A DNA stretch of 64,000 nt from Corynebacterium crudilactis (GTDB lineage Bacteria; Actinomycetota; Actinomycetes; Mycobacteriales; Mycobacteriaceae), in contig NZ_CP015622.1 of the NCBI RefSeq assembly GCF_001643015.1, positions 819,358 through 883,357 on the forward strand. Reading direction: 5' to 3'. Under the pieces are notes generated by a model. It saw nothing but the letters and a program-made list of their open reading frames with translations. It had not been told where the DNA came from and made no database searches. The translations under genes were made by a program, and so were the position numbers. Positions 38,779 to 49,503 of the stretch are shown here, piece by piece. Within the stretch, counting starts at the first letter, position 1. The number at the start of each line of letters is the position of its first letter.

Positions 38779-39726
38779 CTATTTCTTTGGGCGCTTTGTA
38801 TTGGCGCGAACTCCTAAAAGAACATCCTCCCAGTGGGGAGTTACTGCTTTACGGCGCCTATTGCGTGGACCTTCGGCATTCTTATTTTCAGGAGTATCAT
38901 CATTGGTCAGTTCGGAAGGGTCCTGGGGAGTTTTCTTCTCAGCAGTAGTGCGATCCTGAACTTCGTGGACGGAGTCAAAGATATCGGTCTCGTCTTCGTA
39001 GCGATCTTGAGGAGAACCAATGGAGGTTAAGGTACGAATCGGCTGAATGAACTCAGGATCGATAAGATCCGCGGCAACTGGGGTGCGTGGGTCTGAAGTA
39101 GGATTGCTGGTGTTGTGCATATTCAGTGTCCACTCTGCGTAGTTATCGCTGAGTCCAGCTTTCCAATCAACCCGGACAATCCACTGGTTTGTGGCGTCTT
39201 TGTAGGCATCCCATGTCGCAGTGGTGAGATCATGTCCGCGGGTAGCGAAAGCGGTGGCAAGGATCTCCCACAGAGTGAGTTTGGCAGGGCCATTTTCTCT
39301 GATGGGATGTGATTGTTTCGCGAGATCTGCAATGCGCGCACGCTCTAGTAATACGGGGTGGGCATAAGGTTCGATGCGAGCCTCAGTTACGCCGTTTTCT
39401 TCAGCGAGTTCTTCAATGGAAGCACCCGCGCGAACCCGAACTTGGATTTCGCGGGGGGACATCGTGAGGGGAGCACTGATCCGGGGATCTAGTTCTTTTT
39501 CCTCACGGGGTTCTTTGAGCTCAGCTACTGGTTCCAGTGCGACAGGTGTTTCCTTGGGAGAGGATTGAGACGCAGGAACGCTCTCAATTCTGGCTTTACC
39601 TGCAAGAATGGCGTGGAGTTCATCTGTAACCGCAATGAAAAATTCCTCAGCGCCATCCTGCTCGGAGGTCTTGAAAACCAAGGATGATTCGGTGGAATCA
39701 CCGCTGACCAGGAATATTTCCTGCAT
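38779..39726 (-). CDS. sepH: Septation protein SepH
   Basis: A 315-residue SepH (DUF3071) protein, which stimulates FtsZ assembly in actinobacteria. The N-terminal half contains the helix-turn-helix-like DUF3071 core (MSPREIQVRVRAGASIEELAEENGVTEARIEPYAHPVLLERARIADLA), with the TLWEILATAFATRGHDL segment, and the C-terminus has an acidic linker (EKKTPQDPSELTNDD) and the conserved end motif RNRRRKAVTPHWEDVLLGVR. The usual end is V-P-x-W-D-D-V-L-F-G, so this fits. ATG 39726, upstream of the DUF6928 gene. Confidence 0.9.
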   Translation of the reverse strand: MQEIFLVSGDSTESSLVFKTSEQDGAEEFFIAVTDELHAILAGKARIESVPASQSSPKETPVALEPVAELKEPREEKELDPRISAPLTMSPREIQVRVRAGASIEELAEENGVTEARIEPYAHPVLLERARIADLAKQSHPIRENGPAKLTLWEILATAFATRGHDLTTATWDAYKDATNQWIVRVDWKAGLSDNYAEWTLNMHNTSNPTSDPRTPVAADLIDPEFIQPIRTLTSIGSPQDRYEDETDIFDSVHEVQDRTTAEKKTPQDPSELTNDDTPENKNAEGPRNRRRKAVTPHWEDVLLGVRANTKRPKK

Positions 39727-39770
39727 GTTGACTCCTTCTGGCTGGGTTGATGATCACCTAAGCTTAACCA

Positions 39771-39810
39771 AAAAACACCCTGTACCGGTGTAAGGGTACA
39801 GGGTGTTTTT
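39771..39810 (-). terminator. Terminator of serC
   Basis: AAAAACACCCTGTACC, loop, GGTACAGGGTGTTTTT: perfect 16-bp arms, just after the serC stop (39824). Confidence 0.88.
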
Positions 39811-39823
39811 TAAAGCGGGGGTA

Positions 39824-41686
<1,863 letters not shown>

Positions 41687-42982
41687 GTGGCTACTGATAA
41701 CAACAAGGCTGTCCTGCACTACCCCGGTGGCGAGTTCGAAATGGACCTCATCGAGGCCTCTGAGGGTAACAACGGTGTTGTCCTGGGCAAGATGCTGTCC
41801 GAAACCGGACTGATCACTTTTGATCCAGGCTATGTGAGCACCGGCTCTACCGAGTCGAAGATCACCTACATCGATGGCGATGAAGGAATCCTGCGTTACC
41901 GCGGCTATGACATCGCTGATCTGGCTGAAAACGCCACCTTCAACGAGGTGTCCTACCTACTTATCAACGGTGAGCTACCTACCCCAGAAGAGCTCCACAA
42001 GTTTAACGATGAGATTCGTCACCACACCCTTCTGGACGAGGACTTCAAGTCCCAGTTCAACGTGTTCCCACGCGATGCTCACCCAATGGCAACCCTGGCT
42101 TCCTCAGTAAACATTTTGTCTACCTACTACCAGGATCAGCTGAACCCACTGGATGAGGCACAGCTGCACAAGGCAACCGTTCGCCTGATGGCTAAGGTTC
42201 CAATGCTGGCTGCGTACGCACACCGTGCACGCAAGGGCGCGCCTTATATGTACCCAGACAACTCCCTGAATGCGCGCGAGAACTTCCTGCGCATGATGTT
42301 CGGTTACCCAACCGAGGCATACGAAGTTGACCCAATTATGGTTAAGGCTCTGGACAAGCTGCTTATTCTGCACGCTGACCACGAGCAGAACTGCTCCACC
42401 TCCACCGTTCGTATGATCGGTTCTGCACAGGCAAACATGTTTGTCTCTATTGCTGGTGGCATCAACGCACTGTCCGGTCCATTGCACGGTGGCGCAAACC
42501 AGGCTGTTCTCGAGATGCTCGAAGACATCAAGAACAACCACGATGGCGACGCAACCGAGTTCATGAACAAGGTCAAGAACAAGGAAGACGGCGTCCGCCT
42601 CATGGGCTTCGGACACCGCGTCTACAAGAACTACGACCCACGTGCGGCTATCGTTAAGGATCTTGCACACGAGGTTCTTGAGCACCTCGGTGGCGACGAT
42701 CTTCTGGATCTGGCTATCAAGCTGGAAGAGATTGCACTGGCTGATGATTACTTCATCTCCCGCAAGCTCTACCCGAACGTAGACTTCTACACCGGCCTGA
42801 TCTACCGCGCAATGGGCTTCCCAACCGACTTCTTCACCGTATTGTTCGCAATCGGTCGTCTTCCAGGCTGGATCGCTCACTACCGCGAGCAGCTCGGCGC
42901 ACCAGGTGCAAAGATCAACCGCCCTCGCCAGGTCTACACCGGCGAAGTTGCGCGTAAGTTTGTGCCACGCGAAGAGCGCTAA
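41687..42982 (+). CDS. gltA: Citrate synthase
   Basis: A 431-residue type II citrate synthase, the entry enzyme of the TCA cycle. Catalytic residues: H267 (GPLHGGANQAVLEM), H310 (MGFGHRVYKNYDPRA) and D366 (NVDFYTG). The N-terminal extension VLHYPGGEFEMDLIEASEGNNGVVLG is typical of corynebacteria. The published protein of C. glutamicum is drawn six residues longer with an ATG; here that codon is AAG, so GTG 41687, with GAAAGG 6-10 nt upstream, is the start. Several residues differ from the sequence I remember, in agreement with a close but different strain. Confidence 0.95.
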   Translation: MATDNNKAVLHYPGGEFEMDLIEASEGNNGVVLGKMLSETGLITFDPGYVSTGSTESKITYIDGDEGILRYRGYDIADLAENATFNEVSYLLINGELPTPEELHKFNDEIRHHTLLDEDFKSQFNVFPRDAHPMATLASSVNILSTYYQDQLNPLDEAQLHKATVRLMAKVPMLAAYAHRARKGAPYMYPDNSLNARENFLRMMFGYPTEAYEVDPIMVKALDKLLILHADHEQNCSTSTVRMIGSAQANMFVSIAGGINALSGPLHGGANQAVLEMLEDIKNNHDGDATEFMNKVKNKEDGVRLMGFGHRVYKNYDPRAAIVKDLAHEVLEHLGGDDLLDLAIKLEEIALADDYFISRKLYPNVDFYTGLIYRAMGFPTDFFTVLFAIGRLPGWIAHYREQLGAPGAKINRPRQVYTGEVARKFVPREER

Positions 42983-43009
42983 AATATAACAACATTTCGT
43001 TGTTCAACT

Positions 43010-43063
43010 TCGGTCGAAGCCACTAAGTCTGCCATAATGGCAGAGATGGTTTCGGCCGTTTTT
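43010..43063 (+). terminator. Terminator after gltA
   Basis: GGTCGAAGCCA... TGGTTTCGGCC with an inner hairpin CTGCCATAATGGCAG, ending in GTTTTTG. Confidence 0.75.
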
Positions 43064-43107
43064 GCGTGAAACCAAAAAATACGATTTTCAAGGAGCATGT
43101 ACAGCAC

Positions 43108-43464
43108 ATGGAAAAGCCACAGATTGAGCAACAGGTCGGTTCAGCGCCAGAAGATCTCGTAATCCTGGACATCATCGTCGGTGAAGGTGCAGAAGCACGC
43201 CCAGGCGGAGAAGTTGAGGTCCATTATGTGGGCGCTGATTTCGAAACTGGTGAAGAATTTGACTCTTCCTGGGATCGTGGAGAGACCAGCCAGTTCCCTC
43301 TCAACGGCCTCATTGCAGGTTGGCAAGAAGGAATCCCAGGCATGAAGGTTGGCGGACGCCGTCAGCTGACCATTCCTCCAGAGGCTGCTTATGGCCCAGA
43401 AGGATCCGGCCATCCACTGTCCGGCCGTACCTTGGTCTTCATCATTGATCTGATCAGCGCTTAA
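43108..43464 (+). CDS. fkbA: FKBP-type peptidyl-prolyl isomerase
   Basis: A 118-residue single-domain FKBP. Conserved residues are visible: VEVHYVGADFETGEEFDSSWDRG, FPLNGLIAGWQEGIPGMKVGGRRQLTIPPEAAYGPEGSGHPLSGRTLVFIIDLI, i.e. the FK506-binding aromatic and hydrophobic pocket. It is cytoplasmic (no signal) and accelerates proline isomerisation in folding proteins. ATG 43108 is used, with AAGGAG about 12 nt upstream; the open frame begins at 43066 but would put the Shine-Dalgarno inside it. Follows gltA after its terminator, convergent with the carboxyltransferase gene. Confidence 0.93.
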   Translation: MEKPQIEQQVGSAPEDLVILDIIVGEGAEARPGGEVEVHYVGADFETGEEFDSSWDRGETSQFPLNGLIAGWQEGIPGMKVGGRRQLTIPPEAAYGPEGSGHPLSGRTLVFIIDLISA

Positions 43465-43467
43465 GCT

Positions 43468-44910
43468 TTATCGAGCTAAACGTTCAAAGCGTTTAAAGCG
43501 ACTTTCACGTCCCGCCCTCTCTGGATTGCTAGCCAATTCGGAGAGGGCGTTGCTGATGGTGCCAAGTACTTCCTCCACAAAGGGGACAGCTTCAGAGATG
43601 ATGCCGTCGATAAGCCCCTGCGATAAAAGCGTTTGCGCTTGCACGCCTTGTCGCTCCATGATTTCCGCAGCATGATCGGTGCTGCGGAATAAAATGGCAG
43701 AAGCGCCTTCCGGGGGAAGCGCGGAAAGCCATGCATTTTCGGCCGCATAGACCTTGTCTGCGGGCAGCATAGCCAGCGCACCACCGCCAACGCCCTGCCC
43801 AAGAATGACCGACACGGTGGGCAGGGGAGCGTCGATAAGCTTGGCTAGGGTACGCGCAATCGAGCTTGCAATGCCGAGCTCCTCGGCATCCTGCGACAGC
43901 TCCGCCCCAGAAGTATCGATGATGGATACGATGGGCAGATTGAGCTCACGCGCCAGGGAAATACCGCGCCGGGCAAAGCTTAAATCCTGCGGCCCTAGAG
44001 CAAAGTGGCGATCCTGCCCGATCAATACCACTGGGCGCCCAGCAAGCCGCGCTAAACCAACCCGGACAGCGCGCATTGCGGTGCCACGACGCGCGCCAGA
44101 GAGCTTTACGACGTCTTCCCCCAATGTTTCTATAATCTCCCCGATACCAGGTCTGCGTGGATCTCTAGAACGGGCAATCGCCTCCATTACCGGCAGCCCA
44201 CTACCTGGTGCAGTGGTGGGGAAGTGTGCTCCAAGTACAGCTGGCTGAAGAACCTTCACAGTCTTAGATACCGCTGCGCGTAATTGCATTGGAGACACTA
44301 TCCCATCAATGACGCCACGTGCCACCAAATTTTCCGCCTGCTGCACGCCCTCCGGCAGCGGCTTTCCAGTGCTTAACTCCACTACGCGAGGGCCTAAAAA
44401 GCCGATTTGCGCGCCGGGTTCGGCAAAAGTGATATGTCCTGAAGAGCCCCAAGATGCCATCGCTCCACCCATTGTTGGGTTGCGTAGATACACCAAGAAC
44501 GGCAAATGAGCTTCGCGGTGACGCTGCACAGCGGCAGTAATGGAGACCATTATGACAAAAGCACGATTATCTTCCTGCATGCGCGCACCTCCCGAAGCCG
44601 GAGAGACGAGCAGCGGCATTTTTCTTTCAGTTGCGCGGTGAATTGCGTTCATAATGCGCATGGAGGCCACGGTGCCCAAAGATCCGCCGAGGAAGGAAAA
44701 ATCGGACAAAATAACGGCTACCGCAATGCCGTCTACGGTGCCTTCGCCGGTGATGATTGATTCATTGCATTCAGATTTACTCCGAGCTTTGGCAAGAGTT
44801 TCGGCATACTTCGGATCAATATTTCCGTATCGGGGTGGTGTATCCCAGGAAGCAAAGCTGTCAGAATCAAGGACGGTATCAATGAGTGAGAGAGCTGAAG
44901 TATATGCCAT
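43468..44910 (-). CDS. Acyl-CoA carboxylase carboxyltransferase, fused AccD/AccA-type
   Basis: A 480-residue biotin-dependent carboxyltransferase with two crotonase-fold domains in one chain. The first (about 1-230) has LVSPASGGARMQEDNRAFVIMVSI and PTMGGAMASWGSSGHITFAEPGAQIGFLGPRVVE, the AccD-type oxyanion hole (G-G repeats); the second has a LGPQDLSFARRGISLARELNLPIVSIIDTSGAELSQDAEELGIA stretch and VILGQGVGGGALAMLPADKVYAAENAWLSALPPEGASAILFRS, typical of AccA. It carboxylates acetyl- or acyl-CoA with biotin supplied by the AccBC protein, which is not in this window. In C. glutamicum it is one of several accD-type genes; I leave the symbol open. Convergent with fkbA. Confidence 0.9.
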   Translation of the reverse strand: MAYTSALSLIDTVLDSDSFASWDTPPRYGNIDPKYAETLAKARSKSECNESIITGEGTVDGIAVAVILSDFSFLGGSLGTVASMRIMNAIHRATERKMPLLVSPASGGARMQEDNRAFVIMVSITAAVQRHREAHLPFLVYLRNPTMGGAMASWGSSGHITFAEPGAQIGFLGPRVVELSTGKPLPEGVQQAENLVARGVIDGIVSPMQLRAAVSKTVKVLQPAVLGAHFPTTAPGSGLPVMEAIARSRDPRRPGIGEIIETLGEDVVKLSGARRGTAMRAVRVGLARLAGRPVVLIGQDRHFALGPQDLSFARRGISLARELNLPIVSIIDTSGAELSQDAEELGIASSIARTLAKLIDAPLPTVSVILGQGVGGGALAMLPADKVYAAENAWLSALPPEGASAILFRSTDHAAEIMERQGVQAQTLLSQGLIDGIISEAVPFVEEVLGTISNALSELASNPERAGRESRFKRFERLAR

Positions 44911-45175
44911 GGCTCACACCATAGTTCGAAAACTTGGGTAATGGATGTTTGTGTGTGGTAGCCAGAAACCAAGGTGTTTTATTGAACTTTCTTATCCATT
45001 ATCTCGCACTTTCAGATGATGCGATATCGATCGTTTAGGTTATCGATTGCGTAGCGGATCTGTGGCAGATGTTTTGGGGTATGAAAGTAGAAAAGCCCAA
45101 AAGTTCCGAAGATAGCGCAAAGTTGGAGTAAATGGCGGTCTGTGAAGCCCGTTAACTATTGCAGTTAGCTATTTG

Positions 45176-45194
45176 CAATCTTTGCAAAAGGGGT
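45176..45194 (+). promoter_or_regulatory. RamB/RamA-like sites before mctB
   Basis: CAATCTTTGCAAAAGGGGT contains a RamB-like core (CTTTGCAAA) next to an AGGGGT RamA-like motif, about 300 bp before mctB. RamA and RamB are known to control mctC in C. glutamicum. The rest of the 44911-45484 gap holds no gene; its small ORFs are not convincing. Confidence 0.5.
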
Positions 45195-45484
45195 AGTTGA
45201 TGGGATTGAGGGGGTAGATCGGGAACTTTTATAAATGCAGTATATAGATGGTTTCTTGGCAGATTTTAAGATATTGGGGGGAGAGAGTTTTTCTAATCGC
45301 TATCGCATTGCAATGTGAGTTAGGTAACTTCACATTCACACGTTTAGCTGTGATCGACAACATACTTCGCGGTCGTCGGCGAGATGTTGTGCAGAACATT
45401 CGGTTGCCAGGGAAGCCGGCACTTCCTTATGTAACCGGTTACCAACTCCCTGCTCGAGGGATATGAAAGCGAGATGAATTTCCA

Positions 45485-45826
45485 GTGAGTGCAGAACCTA
45501 CTACCCAGGGGCGTCGACAGCCGACAGCTCAAGAATTCCGGGAAATGCAAGCAAGTCCGGAATTCGGAGAACTCCGTAGCAAATTCCGTTCCTTTGCCTT
45601 CCCTATGACTGTTGCCTTCTTCGTGTGGTACATCGTCTACGTTCTGGTTGCGACTTTCGCATCAGAGTGGATGGCTACCCCAGTATTTGGAACCATCAAC
45701 ATTGGCCTGATCTTTGGCCTACTTCAGTTCGTTACCACATTTGCAATTACCTATATTTACATCATATTTGCGAACAAGAACCTGGAACCACGTCAGGTTG
45801 CTATTCGTAAGAAGATGGAAGGTTAA
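45485..45826 (+). CDS. mctB: DUF485 membrane protein MctB
   Basis: A 113-residue protein of the DUF485 family with two membrane segments (FAFPMTVAFFVWYIVYVLVATF and GTINIGLIFGLLQFVTTFAITYIYIIF) and the start RQPTAQEFREMQASPEFGELRSKFRSFAFP. DUF485 genes precede acetate/monocarboxylate symporters of the ActP/MctC type; this one is 6 bp upstream of mctC, so it is co-transcribed. It probably supports the transporter; its role is not proven. GTG 45485 is preceded by AGCGAGATGAA, a weak site. Confidence 0.88.
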   Translation: MSAEPTTQGRRQPTAQEFREMQASPEFGELRSKFRSFAFPMTVAFFVWYIVYVLVATFASEWMATPVFGTINIGLIFGLLQFVTTFAITYIYIIFANKNLEPRQVAIRKKMEG

Positions 45827-45832
45827 ACACCC

Positions 45833-47488
45833 ATGAATTCCACTATTCTCCTCGCGCAGGACACTGTCCACGAGGGCGTCGGTAACCCGATTCTTAATAT
45901 CGCTGTCTTCGTTGTCTTTATTCTTGTCACCATGACTGTGGTGCTTCGCGTTGGTAAGACCACCAGCGAATCCACTGACTTCTACACCGGTGGTGCTTCC
46001 TTCTCCGGTACTCAGAACGGTCTCGCCATTGCCGGTGACTACCTGTCTGCGGCATCATTCCTCGGCATTGTCGGTGCGATTGCACTGAATGGTTATGACG
46101 GATTCTTGTACTCCATCGGCTTCTTCGTTGCATGGCTGGTAGCTCTGCTTCTCGTTGCTGAGCCACTGCGTAACGTTGGCCGCTTCACCATGGCGGACGT
46201 GCTGTCCTTCCGCCTGCGTCAGAAGCCAGTTCGCGTTGCTGCAGCCTGCGGTACCCTCGCTGTGACCTTGTTTTACCTCATCGCGCAGATGGCCGGTGCG
46301 GGTTCCCTCGTGTCCGTTCTGCTTAACATCCACGAGTTCAAGTGGCAGGCGCTTGTCGTCGGCATCGTTGGTATCGTCATGATCGCCTACGTTCTTCTCG
46401 GTGGCATGAAGGGCACCACTTATGTCCAGATGATCAAGGCTGTTCTGCTTGTCGGCGGCGTTGGCATCATGACTGTCCTGACCTTCATCAAGGTCTCTGG
46501 TGGTATGAGCACCCTGCTGGATGCGGCTGTGGAAACCCACGCTGGCTCCCAGAACCTGATCGATAAGGGCTACGAAGCAACTCAGATCCTTGAGCCTGGC
46601 CTGCAGTACGGTGCAACCCTGACCACCCAGCTGGACTTCATCTCCTTGGCTATCGCCCTGGTTCTTGGTACCGCTGGTCTGCCACACGTTCTCATGCGCT
46701 TCTACACCGTGCCAACCGCACGTGAAGCACGTAAGTCCGTTACCTGGGCAATTATCCTCATTGGTGCTTTCTACCTGATGACCCTGATCCTCGGTTACGG
46801 TGCAGCGGCACTGGTTGGTCCAGACCGTATCCTCGCGGCTCCAGGTGCAGCTAACGCTGCAGCTCCTCTGCTTGCTTTCGAGCTCGGCGGCTCCATCTTC
46901 ATGGCGCTGATCTCCGCAGTTGCTTTCGCTACTGTTCTTGCCGTGGTTGCAGGTCTTGCTATCACCGCTTCTGCAGCTGTCGGCCACGATATCTACAACG
47001 CTGTTATCCGCAACGGCGAGTCCACTGAGGCTGAGCAGGTTCGCGTTTCCCGCATCACCGTTATCGTCATCGGCCTGATCTCCATTGTCCTGGGTATTCT
47101 TGCTATGACCCAGAACGTTGCCTTCCTGGTGGCTCTGGCCTTCGCAGTTGCTGCATCTGCCAACCTGCCTACCATCCTGTACTCCCTGTACTGGAAGAAG
47201 TTCAACACCACTGGTGCAGTTGCCGCTATCTACACCGGCTTGATCTCTGCACTGCTTCTGATCTTCCTGTCTCCAGCAGTCTCCGGTAACCCAGGAGCCA
47301 TGGTTCCAGGCGCTGACTGGGCTATCTTCCCACTGAAGAACCCAGGCCTCGTTTCTATCCCATTGGCATTCCTTGCTGGTTGGATTGGCACTATGGTTGG
47401 TAAGCCAGACAACATGGATGATCTTGCAGCGGAAATGGAAGTTCGTTCCCTCACCGGCGTCGGCGTCGAGAAGGCTGTCGATCACTAA
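45833..47488 (+). CDS. mctC: Monocarboxylate (pyruvate, acetate, propionate) transporter MctC
   Basis: A 551-residue member of the sodium:solute symporter family (SSS) with about 13 membrane segments. Family features: FYTGGASFSGTQNGLAIAGDYLSAASFLGIVGAIALNGYDG (the transport signature), VADVLSFRLRQKPVRVAA-like region (MADVLSFRLRQKP), LVLGTAGLPHVLMRFYTVPTAREARKSVTWA, and ASAAVGHDIYNAVIRN. It imports short monocarboxylates driven by the proton or sodium gradient; in C. glutamicum expression responds to RamA and RamB. Near-match sites upstream of mctB agree with that. A terminator follows. Confidence 0.94.
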   Translation: MNSTILLAQDTVHEGVGNPILNIAVFVVFILVTMTVVLRVGKTTSESTDFYTGGASFSGTQNGLAIAGDYLSAASFLGIVGAIALNGYDGFLYSIGFFVAWLVALLLVAEPLRNVGRFTMADVLSFRLRQKPVRVAAACGTLAVTLFYLIAQMAGAGSLVSVLLNIHEFKWQALVVGIVGIVMIAYVLLGGMKGTTYVQMIKAVLLVGGVGIMTVLTFIKVSGGMSTLLDAAVETHAGSQNLIDKGYEATQILEPGLQYGATLTTQLDFISLAIALVLGTAGLPHVLMRFYTVPTAREARKSVTWAIILIGAFYLMTLILGYGAAALVGPDRILAAPGAANAAAPLLAFELGGSIFMALISAVAFATVLAVVAGLAITASAAVGHDIYNAVIRNGESTEAEQVRVSRITVIVIGLISIVLGILAMTQNVAFLVALAFAVAASANLPTILYSLYWKKFNTTGAVAAIYTGLISALLLIFLSPAVSGNPGAMVPGADWAIFPLKNPGLVSIPLAFLAGWIGTMVGKPDNMDDLAAEMEVRSLTGVGVEKAVDH

Positions 47489-47510
47489 GATTCACCCATA
47501 TTTTTAAGCT

Positions 47511-47548
47511 AACCGCCTATTCTCGAGCTAGAGGGTAGGCGGTTTTCT
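47511..47548 (+). terminator. Terminator of mctBC
   Basis: AACCGCCTA, loop, TAGGCGGTT then TTCTTA. Stem GC-rich. Confidence 0.78.
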
Positions 47549-47563
47549 TATGCAGTACTATTA

Positions 47564-48376
47564 GTGGACGTGTCAAGAACTTTGAAGGTTCACCCGGGAT
47601 GGCGGGTGTCCACGATCCTGCTGCTCGGAGCGGTTATCACAGGCGGAGTCTTTGTCGTTGCCCCAAACAATGACAATTCTTCTGCTGTTCCTCCGGCTCA
47701 GGCAACTACATCGACTACTTCTGCGCCTCGTCCAACGATGGCGCTAGAAGATAGTCCGTTCGCTGAGTTTATTGAGAACTCCACGGGCTCCCAGGTGTCA
47801 TTTATGAGCCTTGAAGATGGATTCCACACTGGAACTTCAACAGAGCGGTTTGCGCGACCAGCGCTGAGTCTATCGAAGCTCTATATAGCGGAGTACGTCT
47901 TAGAAAACGGCACCGCCAATGAAAAAAAGCTTGCTTTAGAAATGATCCGAGATTCCTCTGATGTTTCTGCAGAGATTCTTTATGAAACTTATCCGGATTC
48001 CATTGAGGAAATTGCTGATGAATTCGGCCTATTATCCACTAAAGGGGATGCGCACTGGGGATACTCAGTGACTTCCACCTATGATCTCGTGAAATTCATC
48101 GCGACACTTCTTACTGAGGAACCGGAATCGCCAATTCTAGAAGCAATGCGTGACGCTAATCCGATTGCTGCTGACGGTTATCCGCAAGACTGGGGGACAG
48201 CGGTGCTTGATGGGGCGGAAGGGTCCAAATGGGGATGGTCCGATGATCTCATGCTGCACTCCTCTGTAACCTTTGGTGAAGACTACGTTGTCGCAGCTGC
48301 CGTGACGGGGTCAAAAGAAGACCTCACCCAATTGGTGGAAAACCAATTGGGTGAGGTTGTGAGTCAGCACGGCTAG
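47564..48376 (+). CDS. Exported serine hydrolase of the class A beta-lactamase fold
   Basis: A 270-residue protein with one N-terminal hydrophobic segment (VSTILLLGAVITGGVFVVAP), then a Ser/Thr/Pro-rich linker and a domain resembling class A beta-lactamases. The S-x-x-K motif is S102-L-S-K105; the S-D-N position reads S132-D-V; the K-T-G position reads K-W-G (GSKWGWSDD). The changes in the second and third motifs make beta-lactam hydrolysis doubtful, so it may be an inactive or differently acting cell-wall enzyme. GTG 47564 lies just after the mctC terminator. The final part of the gene contains a perfect hairpin (48321-48357). Convergent with the DUF1906 gene, only 1 bp apart. Confidence 0.78.
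   Translation: MDVSRTLKVHPGWRVSTILLLGAVITGGVFVVAPNNDNSSAVPPAQATTSTTSAPRPTMALEDSPFAEFIENSTGSQVSFMSLEDGFHTGTSTERFARPALSLSKLYIAEYVLENGTANEKKLALEMIRDSSDVSAEILYETYPDSIEEIADEFGLLSTKGDAHWGYSVTSTYDLVKFIATLLTEEPESPILEAMRDANPIAADGYPQDWGTAVLDGAEGSKWGWSDDLMLHSSVTFGEDYVVAAAVTGSKEDLTQLVENQLGEVVSQHG
48321..48357. terminator. Hairpin inside the 3' end of the hydrolase gene, likely shared terminator
   Basis: ACCTCACCCAATTGGT and ACCAATTGGGTGAGGT: perfect 16-bp arms, 5-nt loop. It lies 19 bp before the stop codon. Stops of the two convergent genes are 1 bp apart, leaving no room for a terminator elsewhere. On the minus strand it is followed by CTTCTTTTG. Confidence 0.6.
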
Positions 48377-48377
48377 T

Positions 48378-49220
48378 TTAGCTAGATAGGGTGCCAAGAA
48401 TCTTGATTACTTGGTTGATGGTGTCAGCATCAATTCCGGTGTCAGTTCCTGTGTTGGAGTTTCCGGGGATGGTGGGGATGACATTGTCAACCGCATTGCC
48501 TGGGGTCCACTGACCCCAGTCGTCTGCATAGACATTGTTCATGTCGATGCCGACTCCGTCGAGGGTGTCCGTATCAGTGCGGATCTGGTGGATGGTGGTG
48601 CGTGGGTGGATCTTTCCTTCTGATCCCCAGTTGTGCATCCAGAAGAATTCTCCAAGGCCGTCGGCGATAGCCCAATCAATGACGTTGTAGTTGCCGTAGA
48701 CACCTAACTGGTAGCCGGCAGCAGACAGCGCAACATTGAATGCCTGGAGGTAGGGGCGAATCTGATTGGTGTATTCAGACCAGCTTGGGTTGTCGTCGAT
48801 CGCCACGTAGATGGGGCGATTTTTAGGGCCACCAGCTGCCACGTGAAGCGCAATTGCCTGTGGAGCATGGGTTGCCGCTCCTGCGGCGCCGTTCTTCCAA
48901 TCGGCGGTCTCTTCCTTTCCGTATTGATAGACGGATGCGGTTTTGAGGCCGTTTTGTTCAAAAGCTCGGGTTTCTGCCAGTGTGACTGGCTTGCCGATCA
49001 TCCAGGATTCAGTGCCGGGGCGTCGCTGTGACACGTAACGGACAGCTCCAAGGTGCCCTGCATTTTTAATGGATGCTGCGCTGGGGACGCCTGCTGCGTA
49101 GTCGATGACGGTGCCCTTGATTGCTCCAAGGGCGTTGGCCTTTGGCATAAACATGCTGGCAGCGCCGATAGTGGCAAGTCCTGCGGTGGCTTTTAAGAAG
49201 CCTCGGCGGTTTATTTGCAT
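48378..49220 (-). CDS. Tat-exported glycoside-hydrolase-like protein (DUF1906)
   Basis: A 280-residue protein with a twin-arginine signal (MQINRRGFLKATAGLATIGA...ANA) and a DUF1906 domain like mycobacterial Rv2525c: IDYAAGVPSAASIKNAGHLGAVRYVS, PIYVAIDDNPSWSE, LGVYGNYNVIDWA, FFWMHNW and the acidic residues of a TIM-barrel. It would act on or bind cell-wall sugars after folding in the cytoplasm and export. Rv2525c affects cell-wall integrity in mycobacteria; function here is inferred. ATG 49220 is preceded by GGGAGAA. It is divergent from the fatty acid synthase gene and convergent with the serine hydrolase. Confidence 0.87.
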   Translation of the reverse strand: MQINRRGFLKATAGLATIGAASMFMPKANALGAIKGTVIDYAAGVPSAASIKNAGHLGAVRYVSQRRPGTESWMIGKPVTLAETRAFEQNGLKTASVYQYGKEETADWKNGAAGAATHAPQAIALHVAAGGPKNRPIYVAIDDNPSWSEYTNQIRPYLQAFNVALSAAGYQLGVYGNYNVIDWAIADGLGEFFWMHNWGSEGKIHPRTTIHQIRTDTDTLDGVGIDMNNVYADDWGQWTPGNAVDNVIPTIPGNSNTGTDTGIDADTINQVIKILGTLSS

Positions 49221-49339
49221 GTCCAAAAGTTCTCCCAAAAATAAGTATTAATCCCACCAGTAACAGTGGTTAACAATAACAACACTCATTTAAAAGGGCT
49301 AGGGGTGGGATTTTTCGACCTGTAGCGACACCGTTATCT

Positions 49340-49355
49340 TGTGATGTTGCTCACG
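49340..49355 (+). promoter_or_regulatory. GlxR-like site upstream of the fatty acid synthase gene
   Basis: TGTGATGTTGCTCACG fits TGTGA-N6-TCACA except for the last base. It is 149 bp before the start codon and 120 bp before the divergent DUF1906 gene. Confidence 0.5.
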
Positions 49356-49503
49356 GTGAAAGGTTTGTTTCCTGCAAAAACAAGAAATTGCCAGAAAAAC
49401 ATGAGGGTTTAGTCATCTATTTCGGCTACGCTCACGTAACCTACGCATTCGTAAGTGGTCATGGGTCCTATGAACCCATTCCAAGACTTAGGAGCTTTAT
49501 TTC

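Noticed and set aside
45248..45466. Small open frame upstream of mctB
   Set aside because: No good ribosome site, no family, and it covers the promoter region of mctB.
46055..47485. A 476-codon open frame antisense to mctC
   Set aside because: Same codon-bias shadow; the sense frame is a clear sodium symporter.
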